A model generated the notes under the pieces. That model searched no databases. It saw only the letters and a list, made by a program, of their open reading frames with translations, and had not been told where the DNA came from. Below, piece after piece: positions 42,353 through 51,200 of a stretch of 62,393 nucleotides of DNA. Source of the DNA: a bacterium (GTDB lineage Bacteria > Verrucomicrobiota > Verrucomicrobiia > Limisphaerales > UBA11358); contig JAJXXW010000004.1 in NCBI GenBank assembly GCA_021780905.1, positions 1 through 62,393 of the forward strand, read 5' to 3'. The position numbers were made by a program, and so were the translations under genes. Every line of letters begins with the position of its first letter. Positions within the stretch are counted from its first letter, which is position 1.

Positions 42353-42418
42353 ATAAAGAGCGATTGTCTGTTTTTGGTTAACTATTGCCGCCCTTCGTCC
42401 AACGAAAAGCGGACGCGG

Positions 42419-42446
42419 ATAATAGCAACTGGACTTTCCGGCGCAA
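42419..42446 (-). promoter_or_regulatory. Possible promoter of the rpsJ operon
   Basis: On the minus strand a TATTAT (-10, five of six consensus) at 42419-42424 lies 16 bp from TTGCGC (-35, three of six) at 42441-42446. It is about 70 bp before rpsJ, in an AT-richer segment. Sequence-only call. Confidence 0.4.
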
Positions 42447-42626
42447 TAACTTTTTTTAAAAATCTTGGTTGCCGCTTTGTCTCAATGTCTCAAACCAGGG
42501 AACGCAGGAATCTACGAATCGGGCGCATGCGGTCATCCGCACCCCCGACGAGGTCATCGCCAGCATCCAGACGCAAAGCCAGATCGTCACCCAATCCTTG
42601 AAGACACTGCGAACCTTGTTGAAGCC
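42447..42626. other. Intergenic stretch with a possible gene-tail fragment
   Basis: Between about 42500 and 42629 one plus frame reads AVIRTPDEVIASIQTQSQIV and ends TLRTLLKP with a stop. It looks protein-like but has no start and I do not recognise it. It may be the tail of a lost gene. Confidence 0.25.
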
Positions 42627-42881
42627 GTGAACTCGCAAATCCCCAAAGAGGCCGTATTACTCATCCCGGAACCGGAGCATGAGCACGGGCCGGCGCGTTA
42701 CGGGATTGCGCCGGGCTACTACAATTCCAAGCAGTTGCTTGAGCTGCTGGATGCCCTTGTTGCAAGCTGGCGAAACTCGGGTTCGCCAACCGATGGCGAG
42801 CAACACGCGCGCGCTGTGAGCGAGAGGCAGCCGGAGTGGTGCTTCCGTAAACCGGTGACGGTTGCCGGTGCTGGCCGTTAG
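42627..42881 (+). CDS. Small hypothetical protein
   Basis: A GTG start gives 84 residues, with a plausible folded part (EAVLLIPEPEHEHGPARYGI, YYNSKQLLELLDALVASWRN) and an ill-ordered tail. No family recognised. Its last codons run into the nested palindrome at 42859-42905, so the end may not be native. Confidence 0.28.
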   Translation: MNSQIPKEAVLLIPEPEHEHGPARYGIAPGYYNSKQLLELLDALVASWRNSGSPTDGEQHARAVSERQPEWCFRKPVTVAGAGR

Positions 42882-42905
42882 GCCAGCCACGAGCGTCGGC
42901 AACCG
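42859..42905. repeat. Nested palindrome
   Basis: Outer arms CGGTTGCCG (42859-42867) and CGGCAACCG (42897-42905) enclose an inner perfect hairpin GCTGGCC-GTTA-GGCCAGC (42870-42887). It could be a repeat, a recombination site or a transcribed structure. No attC partner site was found. Confidence 0.6.
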
Positions 42906-43108
42906 CGCGCGACCCGCATCATCCGCGAAGGGAGACCGTGTATGGGTTGCGCGTTCGTGTTGTCCTGTTGAGCACGCGAAGTGCGAGCCGCACCGGCGAG
43001 CAATGCAGCGCGAACTGAATTTCTATTGAGCGCACGCGAACACTATTTGCAGAAGCCTGGCCGGCGATTGAGGCGGGGCGGTGAGGATTTACACGGGGGT
43101 TGTTTGGC
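42906..43108. other. Intergenic stretch
   Basis: About 200 bases downstream of the DUF1398 gene and the small plus-strand ORF. No gene or clear terminator recognised. Confidence 0.4.
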
Positions 43109-43519
43109 TTATTTGGAATGACTTGGTTCTGATCCCGGAAACCATTCTGTGTGCGCATCGCCTCCACGTCCAAAATAGGTAACTCGCTGTCCGCGCAGAA
43201 AGGCAAAGTAGCCTTGCACGCCAGCTTCCATCGCCCGCCGGGTAAAATCACGATACTTCTGGCCATGCCGCTGACTGTCGAGAATGGCCTCTCGCAATTT
43301 TTTGACATCAAACTCTCGTGCGACGGCCGACAGACCCTCGTAACCAATCGTTGTTACAACGATGTCGCCATCTGCGCTATAAAAAGTCTTTCGCATTGCC
43401 ACATAGTCAACCTGATAATACTCAACGCCGGTAGTAAGCAACTGCCGAACAACATCGGGAAATGCGATTGTGCCGTCCAGCGTGCCTCGTGCCACTTGGT
43501 TGATGATTTCAGTATTCAT
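43109..43519 (-). CDS. DUF1398 family protein
   Basis: 136 residues. EIINQVARGTLDGTIAFPDV, GVEYYQVDYVAMRKTFYSAD, GYFAFLRGQRVTYFGRGGDA and HTEWFPG are the DUF1398 (YbcV-like) pattern, full length. Small cytoplasmic protein of unknown function, often carried on prophages or mobile DNA. It is transcribed alone on the minus strand. Confidence 0.85.
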   Translation of the reverse strand: MNTEIINQVARGTLDGTIAFPDVVRQLLTTGVEYYQVDYVAMRKTFYSADGDIVVTTIGYEGLSAVAREFDVKKLREAILDSQRHGQKYRDFTRRAMEAGVQGYFAFLRGQRVTYFGRGGDAHTEWFPGSEPSHSK

Positions 43520-43671
43520 AACTTTGTGTATTTATTTCATTGTTTCTGACTGGTCAAGAGAAGCGTTCGCGTGGTGATGAGTCCAGAGCGCTGGCGCTTT
43601 GGCGTTAGGGTTCGGGGATGCGCAATCCCCGATGAATAAAATATCGCGGCGAGCCATCCAGGCGAAGCCGC

Positions 43672-43705
43672 GAAAAAATTAGCCCGGCACCTTTCGGCAC
43701 CGGGC
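43672..43705 (-). terminator. Intrinsic terminator after the 43720 gene
   Basis: On the minus strand GCCCGGTGCC-GAAA-GGTGCCGGGC (10 bp with two G-T pairs) is followed by TAATTTTTT. It starts 15 bp after the stop of the HTH gene, which supports that gene being real. Confidence 0.75.
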
Positions 43706-43719
43706 GCGTGTGGGGCCGG

Positions 43720-44085
43720 TTACGCTGTCCGGCGGGCAGTGCGGAATGGCGCGGTGATTTCGTCGAACCACGGATGGCACTGGATGGATTCCGCCAATTT
43801 CTTAATGCGGAAATAAACGGTGCTGCGGCCAATCTGGTGCCGGTCGGCGTAGTTGTGAATCTTGGCGAGTGTGCCCGGCTCACGGACGGCGAGCATGATG
43901 GAATAAAGCTCGCGCTCGGTGTCGGGTATCATGGCGGCAATGGCGCGAAGGGCATCACGTCTGGCGGCGGATTCGTCGGGGCGGATGTGTCCGGGGTCGG
44001 CCAAGTGACAGCCCTCCTGCGTGGAAGTAGTCTTCAGAAGGAGCCGCGCAATGGCGGGCTGGTGTTTCAGGCGAGGCCGTGACAA
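43720..44085 (-). CDS. Small HTH-like protein
   Basis: TTG start at 44085 gives 121 residues. The second half, TLAKIHNYADRHQIGRSTVYF-like (written here in two parts: TLAKIHNYADRHQIG and RSTVYFRIKKLAESI), looks like a helix-turn-helix. The N-terminal part is basic. It is divergent from the 44171 gene, with a 12-bp palindrome between them. Probably a regulator of the accessory genes to the right; no family assigned. Confidence 0.55.
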   Translation of the reverse strand: MSRPRLKHQPAIARLLLKTTSTQEGCHLADPGHIRPDESAARRDALRAIAAMIPDTERELYSIMLAVREPGTLAKIHNYADRHQIGRSTVYFRIKKLAESIQCHPWFDEITAPFRTARRTA

Positions 44086-44145
44086 GGCGACTGATGGTTG
44101 AGGGGACTCGGTGAGCAGAAAAAATCAAAAATATCTTGCCGTGTG

Positions 44146-44157
44146 ACATGGCCATGT
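44146..44157. promoter_or_regulatory. Palindromic operator candidate
   Basis: ACATGGCCATGT is a perfect 12-bp palindrome in the divergent region between 43720-44085 and 44171. It lies 13 bp before the plus-strand gene, a good position for an autoregulatory site. Confidence 0.45.
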
Positions 44158-44170
44158 TATGTTACATTAT

Positions 44171-44419
44171 ATGGCACGCGGCGAATCCGGCAGAATCGTT
44201 TTAGAAATTGATCCTTCTAAAAAAGAGGAGCTTTACAACGCTGTCATCAAAGACGGCATGACGCTCAAGGACTGGTTTCTCCGCAAGGCGACCGAGTATC
44301 TCCGCGAGCGTAATCAATCACAGCTTTTCGCACCGCAAGCCTTGGCTGAATCACCGGTTACATACCGCATCAGGCGGAAAAAAGAAGCCAAGAGCAAAAC
44401 AGCCAAGTCCAAGAACTAG
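44171..44419 (+). CDS. Small protein, possible DNA-binding (RHH-like)
   Basis: 82 residues from ATG 44171 (ATG 44159 is possible). ESGRIVLEIDPSKKEELYNA and MTLKDWFLRKATEYLRER give a strand followed by two helices, as in ribbon-helix-helix proteins; the tail is very basic. No Shine-Dalgarno sequence is visible. It lies 12 bp before a DNA methyltransferase stub, so it may have been its accessory protein or regulator. Confidence 0.55.
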   Translation: MARGESGRIVLEIDPSKKEELYNAVIKDGMTLKDWFLRKATEYLRERNQSQLFAPQALAESPVTYRIRRKKEAKSKTAKSKN

Positions 44420-44431
44420 AATTAACCGGCC

Positions 44432-44797
44432 ATGAATTTTATTGAATTTGAGTCAGCGCAGAAACTCCGTGGTGGATTTTATACCGACACGGATTTGGCT
44501 GAATTTCTTACCCGCTGGGTGGCGGTTGTTCGGCCGCAACGGATACTTGAGCCGAGTTGTGGCGATGGGGTTTTCCTCGGTGCTTTGCAAAAGTGTGCGA
44601 CCACGCGTTTGAAAAGTGTTGTTGCCTGTGAAATAAATCCCGAAGAAGCCGCCAAGGCAAAAAGCCGAATCAAAACCGGACGCGCCGAAATCCATGTGGG
44701 TGATTTCCTCCGCTGGTATCTCTTACACGCCGGAACTATGGAGGCTTTTGATGGCGTGCTCGGCAATCCAAAGGGTGCCTTTCAGTCGTTCGCATAA
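44432..44797 (+). pseudogene. N-terminal stub of an N6-adenine DNA methyltransferase
   Basis: 121 residues: SAQKLRGGFYTDTDLAEFLT, RILEPSCGDGVFLGAL (SAM motif I), ACEINPEEAAKAKSRI (motif II), VGDFLRWY and FDGVLGNP. The catalytic NPPF/Y motif is cut: it reads GNPKGAFQSFA and stops. The C-terminal half with target recognition is missing. The family is TaqI/Eco57I-like. It cannot be active. Confidence 0.8.
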
Positions 44798-44903
44798 CGA
44801 CAAGTCGGCGTGCTTTTTTTTCGTTAATCAGCGGCAATTGCTGAATTTTTGATGGCGATAAATATAAAGTGCATTTTAGATTTAGGCGATATATCTTAAG
44901 CCT

Positions 44904-46148
44904 ATGTTTGACCGATGGTATGCCAGTGAAATACAGGCGAAGTTAAGCCGGCCCTATGTCCACCTTCTGTTTGGAGCGCGGCAGACGGGCAAATCCACTT
45001 TGGTCAATGGACTGATTCCCGATGATTCGCTCCGCTTCAATCTGGCGGATCCACAGGAGCGCTCGCGTCATTTGGGGAATCCGGGCGAATTTGCCCAAGC
45101 CTGCCGCACCCTGCCGACGAATAAAAAAGGCCAGTTCGTGTTCGTGGACGAGGCGCAGTCTGTGCCTTCCATCTTTGATGCTGTGCAGGCGCTTTACGAC
45201 GCGGACAAAACACGGTGGCGCTTTGTGCTGTGCGGCAGTTCGGCCAGAAAGCTGCGGTTGACGGGTGCCAACCTGCTACCGGGCCGCAGCCTGGTGCATC
45301 ACTTGTATCCGCTGACGTTGGCCGAACATCCGGCGAAGGAGGCGAAAATTCCGCACGCAACCTCGCCGCTGCTGTTTCCGTGGAGTGATGGGAAACAACC
45401 GAAGCATCCGTTTCCCGAGTGGGATTTGCTGACGCGGCTGACGTATGGCGCGTTGCCGGGCATCGTGACGGCAGACAAGCAGGATCGGCAAGGATTGTTG
45501 AAGGCTTACGCGTTCGTGCATCTGGAGGAGGAAATTCGCCGCGAGGCATTGGTTAAAGATTGGGGCGCGTTCGTGCGCTTCCTGCAACTGGCGGCCGCCG
45601 AGTCGGGACAGATTTTGAACTATTCAAACATCTCGCAGGAGGCAGGCATCTCGCAGCCGACGGTGAAGGGCTATTATCAACTATTGGAAGATATGTTCAT
45701 AGGCATCCGGGTGCCAGCCTACTCCAAGAGTCCGCGCAAGAACCTGCTCTCGACGCCGAAATTTTTATTTTTCGATCTGGGCGTGCGGCACGCGGCGGCA
45801 GGTTTGATTCCATCCAGCGAGACGGTGAAAGCAAATCCGGGGCCGATTTTTGAGCAATGGGTGGGCATCGAGTTGTGGCAGCGCCTGCAATATCTCGGCG
45901 AAGGCAAGCTGTATCATCAACGCTCCCGCGATGGCGCGGAAGTGGATTTCATTGTCGAACATGGCGGCAGCCTGACGCCGATCGAGGTGAAATGGACAGA
46001 GAATCCAACGCTGAACGATGCGCGGCATCTGCTGCCGTTTCTGCAAGAAAAGAAAAAAGAGGCGAAGCATGGCTATGTGATTTGCCGCTGCCCGCGACCG
46101 CTGCAATTGCATGATCAGATCACGGCGCTGCCGTGGTTCTGTTTATAG
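44904..46148 (+). CDS. AAA_14/DUF4143 ATPase, full length
   Basis: 414 residues. Walker A LFGARQTGKSTL (about 22-33), Walker B FVFVDEAQ (about 77-84) and a sensor-like CGSSARKL. A winged-helix segment (SQEAGISQPTVKGYYQLLED) follows, and the C-terminal DUF4143 part ends with DGAEVDFIVEHGGS and PIEVKW, a PD-(D/E)XK-like D-ExK pattern. These ATPases are abundant in genomes with mobile DNA. Their role is not settled. The gene seems intact. Confidence 0.85.
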   Translation: MFDRWYASEIQAKLSRPYVHLLFGARQTGKSTLVNGLIPDDSLRFNLADPQERSRHLGNPGEFAQACRTLPTNKKGQFVFVDEAQSVPSIFDAVQALYDADKTRWRFVLCGSSARKLRLTGANLLPGRSLVHHLYPLTLAEHPAKEAKIPHATSPLLFPWSDGKQPKHPFPEWDLLTRLTYGALPGIVTADKQDRQGLLKAYAFVHLEEEIRREALVKDWGAFVRFLQLAAAESGQILNYSNISQEAGISQPTVKGYYQLLEDMFIGIRVPAYSKSPRKNLLSTPKFLFFDLGVRHAAAGLIPSSETVKANPGPIFEQWVGIELWQRLQYLGEGKLYHQRSRDGAEVDFIVEHGGSLTPIEVKWTENPTLNDARHLLPFLQEKKKEAKHGYVICRCPRPLQLHDQITALPWFCL

Positions 46149-46393
46149 GCGATTTACTCGTTTGAGCGGCAGAACCGGCCAGCATGAAAGCACAAAATCA
46201 CCATCGTGAGTCTGCCGCAGTTGATACCTTTGAATTTGAGACGCCATGCCAGCGCGTGCGAATATGCCCTCGCGCAGTTTTGGGGGAGACGTGTGGACTT
46301 GCCGGCAATGGCAATGGCAATTGGCCTGAAGCCGTTCACTTGACGAAAAACACGGAACTCGATATTTGGTAATGACGCTGCAATATTTCAACT
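46149..46393. other. Spacer between two AAA_14 genes
   Basis: About 245 bases with no supported gene. Confidence 0.4.
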
Positions 46394-46724
46394 ATGATTG
46401 TTCGCAAGCATTATTCTGACCGGGTGAAAAAAGCCTTGGGACGCAATCCCGTGGTCGCCCTGCTCGGCCCGCGTCAATGCGGCAAGACGACGCTCGCCCG
46501 ACAGATGATTCCCGCCGGTCACCCGCAGTATTTTGATTTGGAAGATCCGGTGGTGGCCCGGCTCATGGAAAATCCCATGACGGCATTGCAGGGATTGCGG
46601 GGCTTGGTGGTGATTGACGAAGCACAACGTCAGCCCGGTTTGTTCCCGGTGTTGCGGGTGCTGGCCGATCGCGAAAAGTAACCGGCCACGTTCCTGGTTC
46701 TCGGCAGCGCTTCTGGTGCTCCGT
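46394..46724 (+). pseudogene. Broken AAA_14/DUF4143 ATPase, N-terminal part
   Basis: A second family member: MIVRKHYSDRVKKALGRNPV, Walker A LLGPRQCGKTTLA, FDLEDPVVARLMENP, Walker B LVVIDEAQRQPGLF. An in-frame TAA at 46679 interrupts REK-PATFLVLGSAS, which otherwise continues the family pattern. The homology then ends and a piece of an HNH nuclease follows from about 46725. Confidence 0.78.
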
Positions 46725-47210
46725 TTCAAATCCTACGGCGCGCAGGTGTCCGAGCGTTGGCCAACGCGGCTGGATATGCGGATGCCATTCTTTTACCTGC
46801 GCACGCAAGGATTCTGGCAGGTATTCACCCTAGAAATGACGGCCGCGCGATCGCCGGAATCGTGTTTCGTGTGCGAGCTGCATGAGGGATTTTTTGATTT
46901 GCTGGCCGACGCCTATTTCCGTTTGAAAGCACGACTCTTGCTGGTGTCCCGCTATTTTGAACCGCGCGAACGCGTGGCGTTGCTGGTGAGTCTCGGCCTG
47001 TGTGTGGATGGCGCGGACAGGAACGAGCCACGCATCGCCGCGCTGAACAAGGAGGCGGAGGAGTCGGCGCGAAAGAAAGGCCGGAGTGCGCGGTTCGCAG
47101 TGCAAGTGGTGTCACGCTACAAATTTACCTGTGTGCTGACGGGGCTGAGTTGCCTTACGGCAGACGGCGCGGCGATCGTGGACGCGGCCCACATCGAACC
47201 ATTTACTGCC
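46725..47210 (+). pseudogene. Internal fragment of an HNH restriction endonuclease
   Basis: The plus frame from 46725 reads FKSYGAQVSERWPTRLDMRM, PFFYLRTQGFW, then SRYFEPRERVALLVSLGLCV, FAVQVVSRYKFTCVLTGLSC and AAIVDAAHIEPF. The C-x2-3-C-like (TCVLTGLSC) and DAAHIEP elements are those of predicted HNH-type restriction enzymes. Both the N-terminus and the final His-rich part are missing. It is fused out of frame to the ATPase stub. Confidence 0.72.
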
Positions 47211-47234
47211 CTAGTTCGAGCGAATAATTTAAGG

Positions 47235-47560
47235 TCAATCCGCGCCCATCTGTTTCATTCGCTGAAGCGTTCCAGCTTTGATTGAAGTGTGAATCTTCCT
47301 TGGAAATCCGGTAGGGAGTTTTGCCTCTACCAAATCAAACGCAGCTTCGGTCGTTGTGGCCACAGCATCCAGCGTCTCTTCCGCAATCCGACGCGACAGG
47401 CCGGCGCGCATCGCCATTTGAATAAAATGACGCCCACGAATTTCATCCACGCGGTAATGCCGACTGTCTCCCACTGACATGGCCAGCTTCATCTGCTTAC
47501 GCTCAATCTGGCGACGATCCAAACTCGGTTGCGCCGACAATACAGCAAAGGCATGATCGC
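47235..47560 (-). pseudogene. C-terminal fragment of a HipA-like toxin kinase
   Basis: Minus strand, roughly the last 108 codons: VLSAQPSLDRRQIERKQMKL, AMSVGDSRHYRVDEIRGRHF, then LPTGFPRKIHTSIKAGTLQR. This is the end of HipA-type serine/threonine kinases; the ATP-binding part and the hipB gene are missing. The frame is open into the glycoside hydrolase fragment upstream (junction near 47560), giving a chimeric ORF of 225 codons. Confidence 0.75.
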
Positions 47561-48207
47561 CATCCCAGCGGCTCGCGACAAAATAAATACCCGCGTCAGC
47601 CGTTTGCCGGTGAATCCAATCAAGGTCGCCGTGGCTGCTCAAACCGCTCCAAGCCATATCCGGGGGGATGCGCATCTCCTGCAACACCTCGCCCGGAGTC
47701 TTGCCGGCGATCACCCGGCCGCTGCCGATCTGGTTCTCGCCCGAAGCGTTCGCCCAAAGCAATGCCGCGAGCGACTCGATATTTTCCGTTTGCTCCGGCG
47801 TAACCAACCCGGCGGGGCCGGCGGGTTGCGGGCCGACCACGATTGCGCCGGCTTTGACGAGGGCGGCGATTTTTTCCAGCGCCGCCAACGGCATTCGCGA
47901 ATTGTCCGGCAATAACCCCGGTCTCCCAAAGCCATTTTAGTCGAAATCTCCAGTCCATGACCGACGCCAGAGTCGTAAATGATGGCTCCCGCAATTCCTT
48001 TGGCGTGCATTTCTTCCAGGTTTTTGGTGATGGCCGCCGGCGTGGTGTCCACCCGCAACCACATCCAGAAACTCACGGGCGGGCCGCTGGCGGTGGTGCG
48101 GCAAAACCCTGCTCCAAATTGACGCTGTCCCCTGCGTGCGCATTGACCAGCAACAGCAGACCGGCTAGACAGCCTGCCGGAAATTTTATTCCAAGATTCC
48201 TTTTAGC
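47561..48207 (-). pseudogene. Decayed GH106-type gene, N-terminal and middle pieces
   Basis: Minus-strand pieces in different frames: a signal-peptide-like FPAGCLAGLLLLVNAHAGDS without a start codon, SFWMWLRVDTTPAAITKNLE and MHAKGIAGAIIYDSGVGHG (the first TIM-barrel strand), then MPLAALEKIAALVKAGAIVV and RTPGEVLQEM-type sequence (here KTPGEVLQEMRIPPD) and DLDWIHRQTADAGIYFVASR. The same segments occur in the intact gene at 48237. Large parts between them are missing and it joins a HipA fragment. Confidence 0.75.
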
Positions 48208-48236
48208 ATGAGGTAAGGCTCATTCAGTGTTTCAAC

Positions 48237-51200
48237 TCACGGATTGGCAACCTCCAAAACGACCGGCCCGAGCAGGCCGGACGGCAGCAAAGGGGAATTT
48301 TTTTTGAACGGGTTGCGCGTCGTCCAGGTAAACCGTTTCTCGCTCGGGAGCGACAGGTCGCCGATCAGCCGGTTTGGCCACAAATTGGCGACCTCGATCT
48401 CCAAACGGTTCCGGCCCGGCTGCAATGCGTCGCCCGTCGCCACCCGCCACGGGGCACACCAGACCACGCCAAGGTCATGGCCGTTCAATTTAACCCGCGC
48501 CAAATTTTTGACCTCGCCCAGTTCGATAAAATATTTTTTCCCCGGTTGCGGTTCCGACGTCGGCAGCTCAAACGTTTGGTGGTAAAGCGCCGTGCCGGAA
48601 TAATACTTGATGCCGCGCTCAGGTCGTTGGCTCCAGTCCGTCAGTGAATCAAACGTGACTCGCTCCGGCCCGCCCCAGCGTGGATTGAACTGCACCTGCC
48701 AGGCGCCGGTCAGTTTTTCAACCGGCTGGAACGCCGGAAAATTTTGCCGGGCCAGGTTCATTTTGGTTGGTGCTGCCGGGGCGCGGAACACGATGAAATA
48801 AGCCTGTTCAGGATCAAAGCGCAGGGGAATTTCAGTGCCGTCGCCGCGTTGTGCGAATTGCGGCAGTGGACGGATTTCACCGGAAAGCGAATCAAACAAC
48901 TCCGGTTGCCGGTTCGCCACCCGGAACACGCAATTCGCCTCCACGGCTCTTGCCTCGCGGTTGGCGACAAAATAAACATCCGCGTCCCCATCGCGCCGAT
49001 GCGTGAAGCGAACCGGCCCATCCGACGAAAAATCCGGCGGCAGATTCATCGCCGCGAGCAGCTTCGTGACGGCGGCATAATCACCATATTGCTCGCCCGG
49101 TTTTATTTCCGTCACCCGCCACAAGACCTGACCATTGCCAAACTGATGCGAAAATGCTTTTTGGCCATCGCAATCTCCCCAGAGTTCGCGCGCCAGCTTT
49201 TTCACGTCCGCGTCGCACTTTGGAAAATTTCCCAGGCTCGGTGACTTCACCGGCGTCGGGCCGAACACTGTCGCGCCCGCCTTCACAAGGGACGCGATTT
49301 TCCGGAGCAGCTTCGGCGTCATTGTTTGGACTTCCGGCAGCACCAAGATTTCATACGTCGTGCCGCTGGGAAAAACGAGTTTGCCGTTTTTTACCGTGGC
49401 CCGCTCCTCCAGGGTTTCCGGAGCGCACCCGTCGAAATTGTAGCCGCCGTGGTCCGGCGGATTCCCGGTGGTCGCAGAGCTCGGCGGACGGAAGACGTGC
49501 GGCGCACCCTCGGCGGCCAGAAAGCAGACATCGGCCACGGTGACGCCGCGCTGCAGCAGCGCCTGGCAGCGCGCCAGATATTCGTGATACGCGGGCACCA
49601 TGTCCCACCAGGTTTGCGTGCGATCCCAGTGCACACCATACGAAGCCATCGTCATGCCCGGCCAGCGGTTCGTCCACGGCTGCGCCTGGAACCGGTGAAA
49701 ATCCAGACGGTTCACGCCCGCGCAAAACGCCCAGTCGCCCTGCGCCTTGAGCGATGCCGGATCGGCCTTCCAATCCTCGCCCGGCTCGGAAGTGAACGCC
49801 TCCGCCGCCACCATCGGCCGGCCGCAGGTATGCGCGATGGACGCCGCCTCGATCACGCTGTAGGCCGTGTTGAAACCCAGATGCCAGAATTCGCATTGCG
49901 GCACGTCGGCCACGCGGCCCAGCGTGAGGTCGGCGCAGGGATCCATGTCGTAAGGTTCGAGAGAAAGCGTCAGTCCGTTTTGGTGGGCGAGTTCGGCGAG
50001 GTGGCCGGCCTGATTTTCCACCACCAGTTCCTGGGCCGTCTGGCGCACGTCCCAGAGAAACCGTTCGGAAATCTCCTCGCTCTGCACGATCTGGCCAGTG
50101 AACGCGGGCAGGAATTTCAACGGATCGTAACCGCGGCGCTTCTTGAATTCCGCGCGCAAATGGGGCGACCAGTTTTGCGAACTCATTTCCCAACTGTCGA
50201 AATGCAGCATCGTCAAACCGCCGCTGGCGTTGGTGTGCGGACCGCATTGCGCCAGAACTTTCTGGATGTAAGCCGCGTAATGCGCATCCAGCGCGGCGCG
50301 ATCAAATTTGTCCGTTTCAAAGCCGAGGCCCGGCTTGGGCGCGGGGCGCGTGGTCTGCCCGGTCAGCGTGCGACCGAACCGCAGGATCGTCCAATTTCCC
50401 GGCGGCACGTCCCAGGTCAGTTGGCCGTCCGCCGAAAGATTAGACGTCAGATCCTTGACGCTGGTGGCCGGCACGCAGGCGTTCGCCGGCATTGGGGGAA
50501 ATTCCGCCGGCGCGGGCAGGAACGGCTTGACGCCCGGCCTTGAGGAAAACGGCGCGCGATAATACAGCGCCCTTTCATCCAGATCCGTGATGCGGTTCGT
50601 GCCCGTCGGTGTCGGATACGCCAGCACCGCGACATCGCGGTAAAAGTCCTGCCACTCGGCCTTCAATTCCGGCGTCAGCGTGCCCTCGCCAAAATAAGGT
50701 TCGCGCGGCATTGGCCGCGACAGCCGGGTGGAAAATGTCATCGGCCCGACGACGTTCGTTTGGCTGGCGACCAGATGCTGCATGGTTTGTTCCGGCTGAA
50801 GCCATGGCCCGCCCGCACCGCACCAACCCGGCCCGGAACCGAGCGCGATCTGGATGCCCAACCGGTCGGCCTCATGCGCCGCCTCGCCAACCAGCGTCAA
50901 CCATTGTGGACTCATGAAATCCACCGGCCCGCGCGGAATGCCGAGATTCACCTCCAGAAAAATCCCGCCGCCGATGCCCGCCTGTTTCATCGCCGCCAAA
51001 TCCGCCGCCATGCCGTCGCGCGTCAGGTTGCCGTCCATGAAATACCAGTAAACCCACGGTTTCGCCGTGGCGGGCGGCGACGTGAACTGGTCATCCAATT
51101 CATCCGCGCGAACCGTGATTGTAGCCAGCAGCAGCGCCGCGCCGGCGAAGGCGGCCGTTACCTTTGTCCTAGTAACGCCCGGATTTTGCATGAGTTTCAT
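48237..51200 (-). CDS. Secreted GH106-type glycoside hydrolase (alpha-L-rhamnosidase-like)
   Basis: 987 residues with a signal peptide (AFAGAALLLATITVRA). PWVYWYFMDGNLTRDGMAAD, MKQAGIGGGIFLEVN and LQIALGSGPGW-type sequence (here IQIALGSGPGWCGAG) begin the barrel; MLHFDSWEMSSQNWSPHLRA, YDMDPCADLTLG and MVAAEAFTSEPGEDW follow, with many acidic candidates for catalysis. The C-terminal part (FIELGEVKNLARVKLNGHDL, GVVWCAPWRV) is a galactose-binding-like sandwich. GH106 enzymes act on rhamnose in pectin such as rhamnogalacturonan. The stop of the 51197 gene overlaps its ATG. Confidence 0.88.
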   Translation of the reverse strand: MKLMQNPGVTRTKVTAAFAGAALLLATITVRADELDDQFTSPPATAKPWVYWYFMDGNLTRDGMAADLAAMKQAGIGGGIFLEVNLGIPRGPVDFMSPQWLTLVGEAAHEADRLGIQIALGSGPGWCGAGGPWLQPEQTMQHLVASQTNVVGPMTFSTRLSRPMPREPYFGEGTLTPELKAEWQDFYRDVAVLAYPTPTGTNRITDLDERALYYRAPFSSRPGVKPFLPAPAEFPPMPANACVPATSVKDLTSNLSADGQLTWDVPPGNWTILRFGRTLTGQTTRPAPKPGLGFETDKFDRAALDAHYAAYIQKVLAQCGPHTNASGGLTMLHFDSWEMSSQNWSPHLRAEFKKRRGYDPLKFLPAFTGQIVQSEEISERFLWDVRQTAQELVVENQAGHLAELAHQNGLTLSLEPYDMDPCADLTLGRVADVPQCEFWHLGFNTAYSVIEAASIAHTCGRPMVAAEAFTSEPGEDWKADPASLKAQGDWAFCAGVNRLDFHRFQAQPWTNRWPGMTMASYGVHWDRTQTWWDMVPAYHEYLARCQALLQRGVTVADVCFLAAEGAPHVFRPPSSATTGNPPDHGGYNFDGCAPETLEERATVKNGKLVFPSGTTYEILVLPEVQTMTPKLLRKIASLVKAGATVFGPTPVKSPSLGNFPKCDADVKKLARELWGDCDGQKAFSHQFGNGQVLWRVTEIKPGEQYGDYAAVTKLLAAMNLPPDFSSDGPVRFTHRRDGDADVYFVANREARAVEANCVFRVANRQPELFDSLSGEIRPLPQFAQRGDGTEIPLRFDPEQAYFIVFRAPAAPTKMNLARQNFPAFQPVEKLTGAWQVQFNPRWGGPERVTFDSLTDWSQRPERGIKYYSGTALYHQTFELPTSEPQPGKKYFIELGEVKNLARVKLNGHDLGVVWCAPWRVATGDALQPGRNRLEIEVANLWPNRLIGDLSLPSEKRFTWTTRNPFKKNSPLLPSGLLGPVVLEVANP

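Noticed and set aside
42868..42890. Integron attC site suggested by GTTAGGC
   Set aside because: No RYYYAAC partner at 57-141 bp on the left and no integrase nearby; the palindrome arms are arranged differently from attC.
49326..50543. 405-codon plus-strand frame inside the GH106 gene
   Set aside because: Antisense shadow of a recognised hydrolase.
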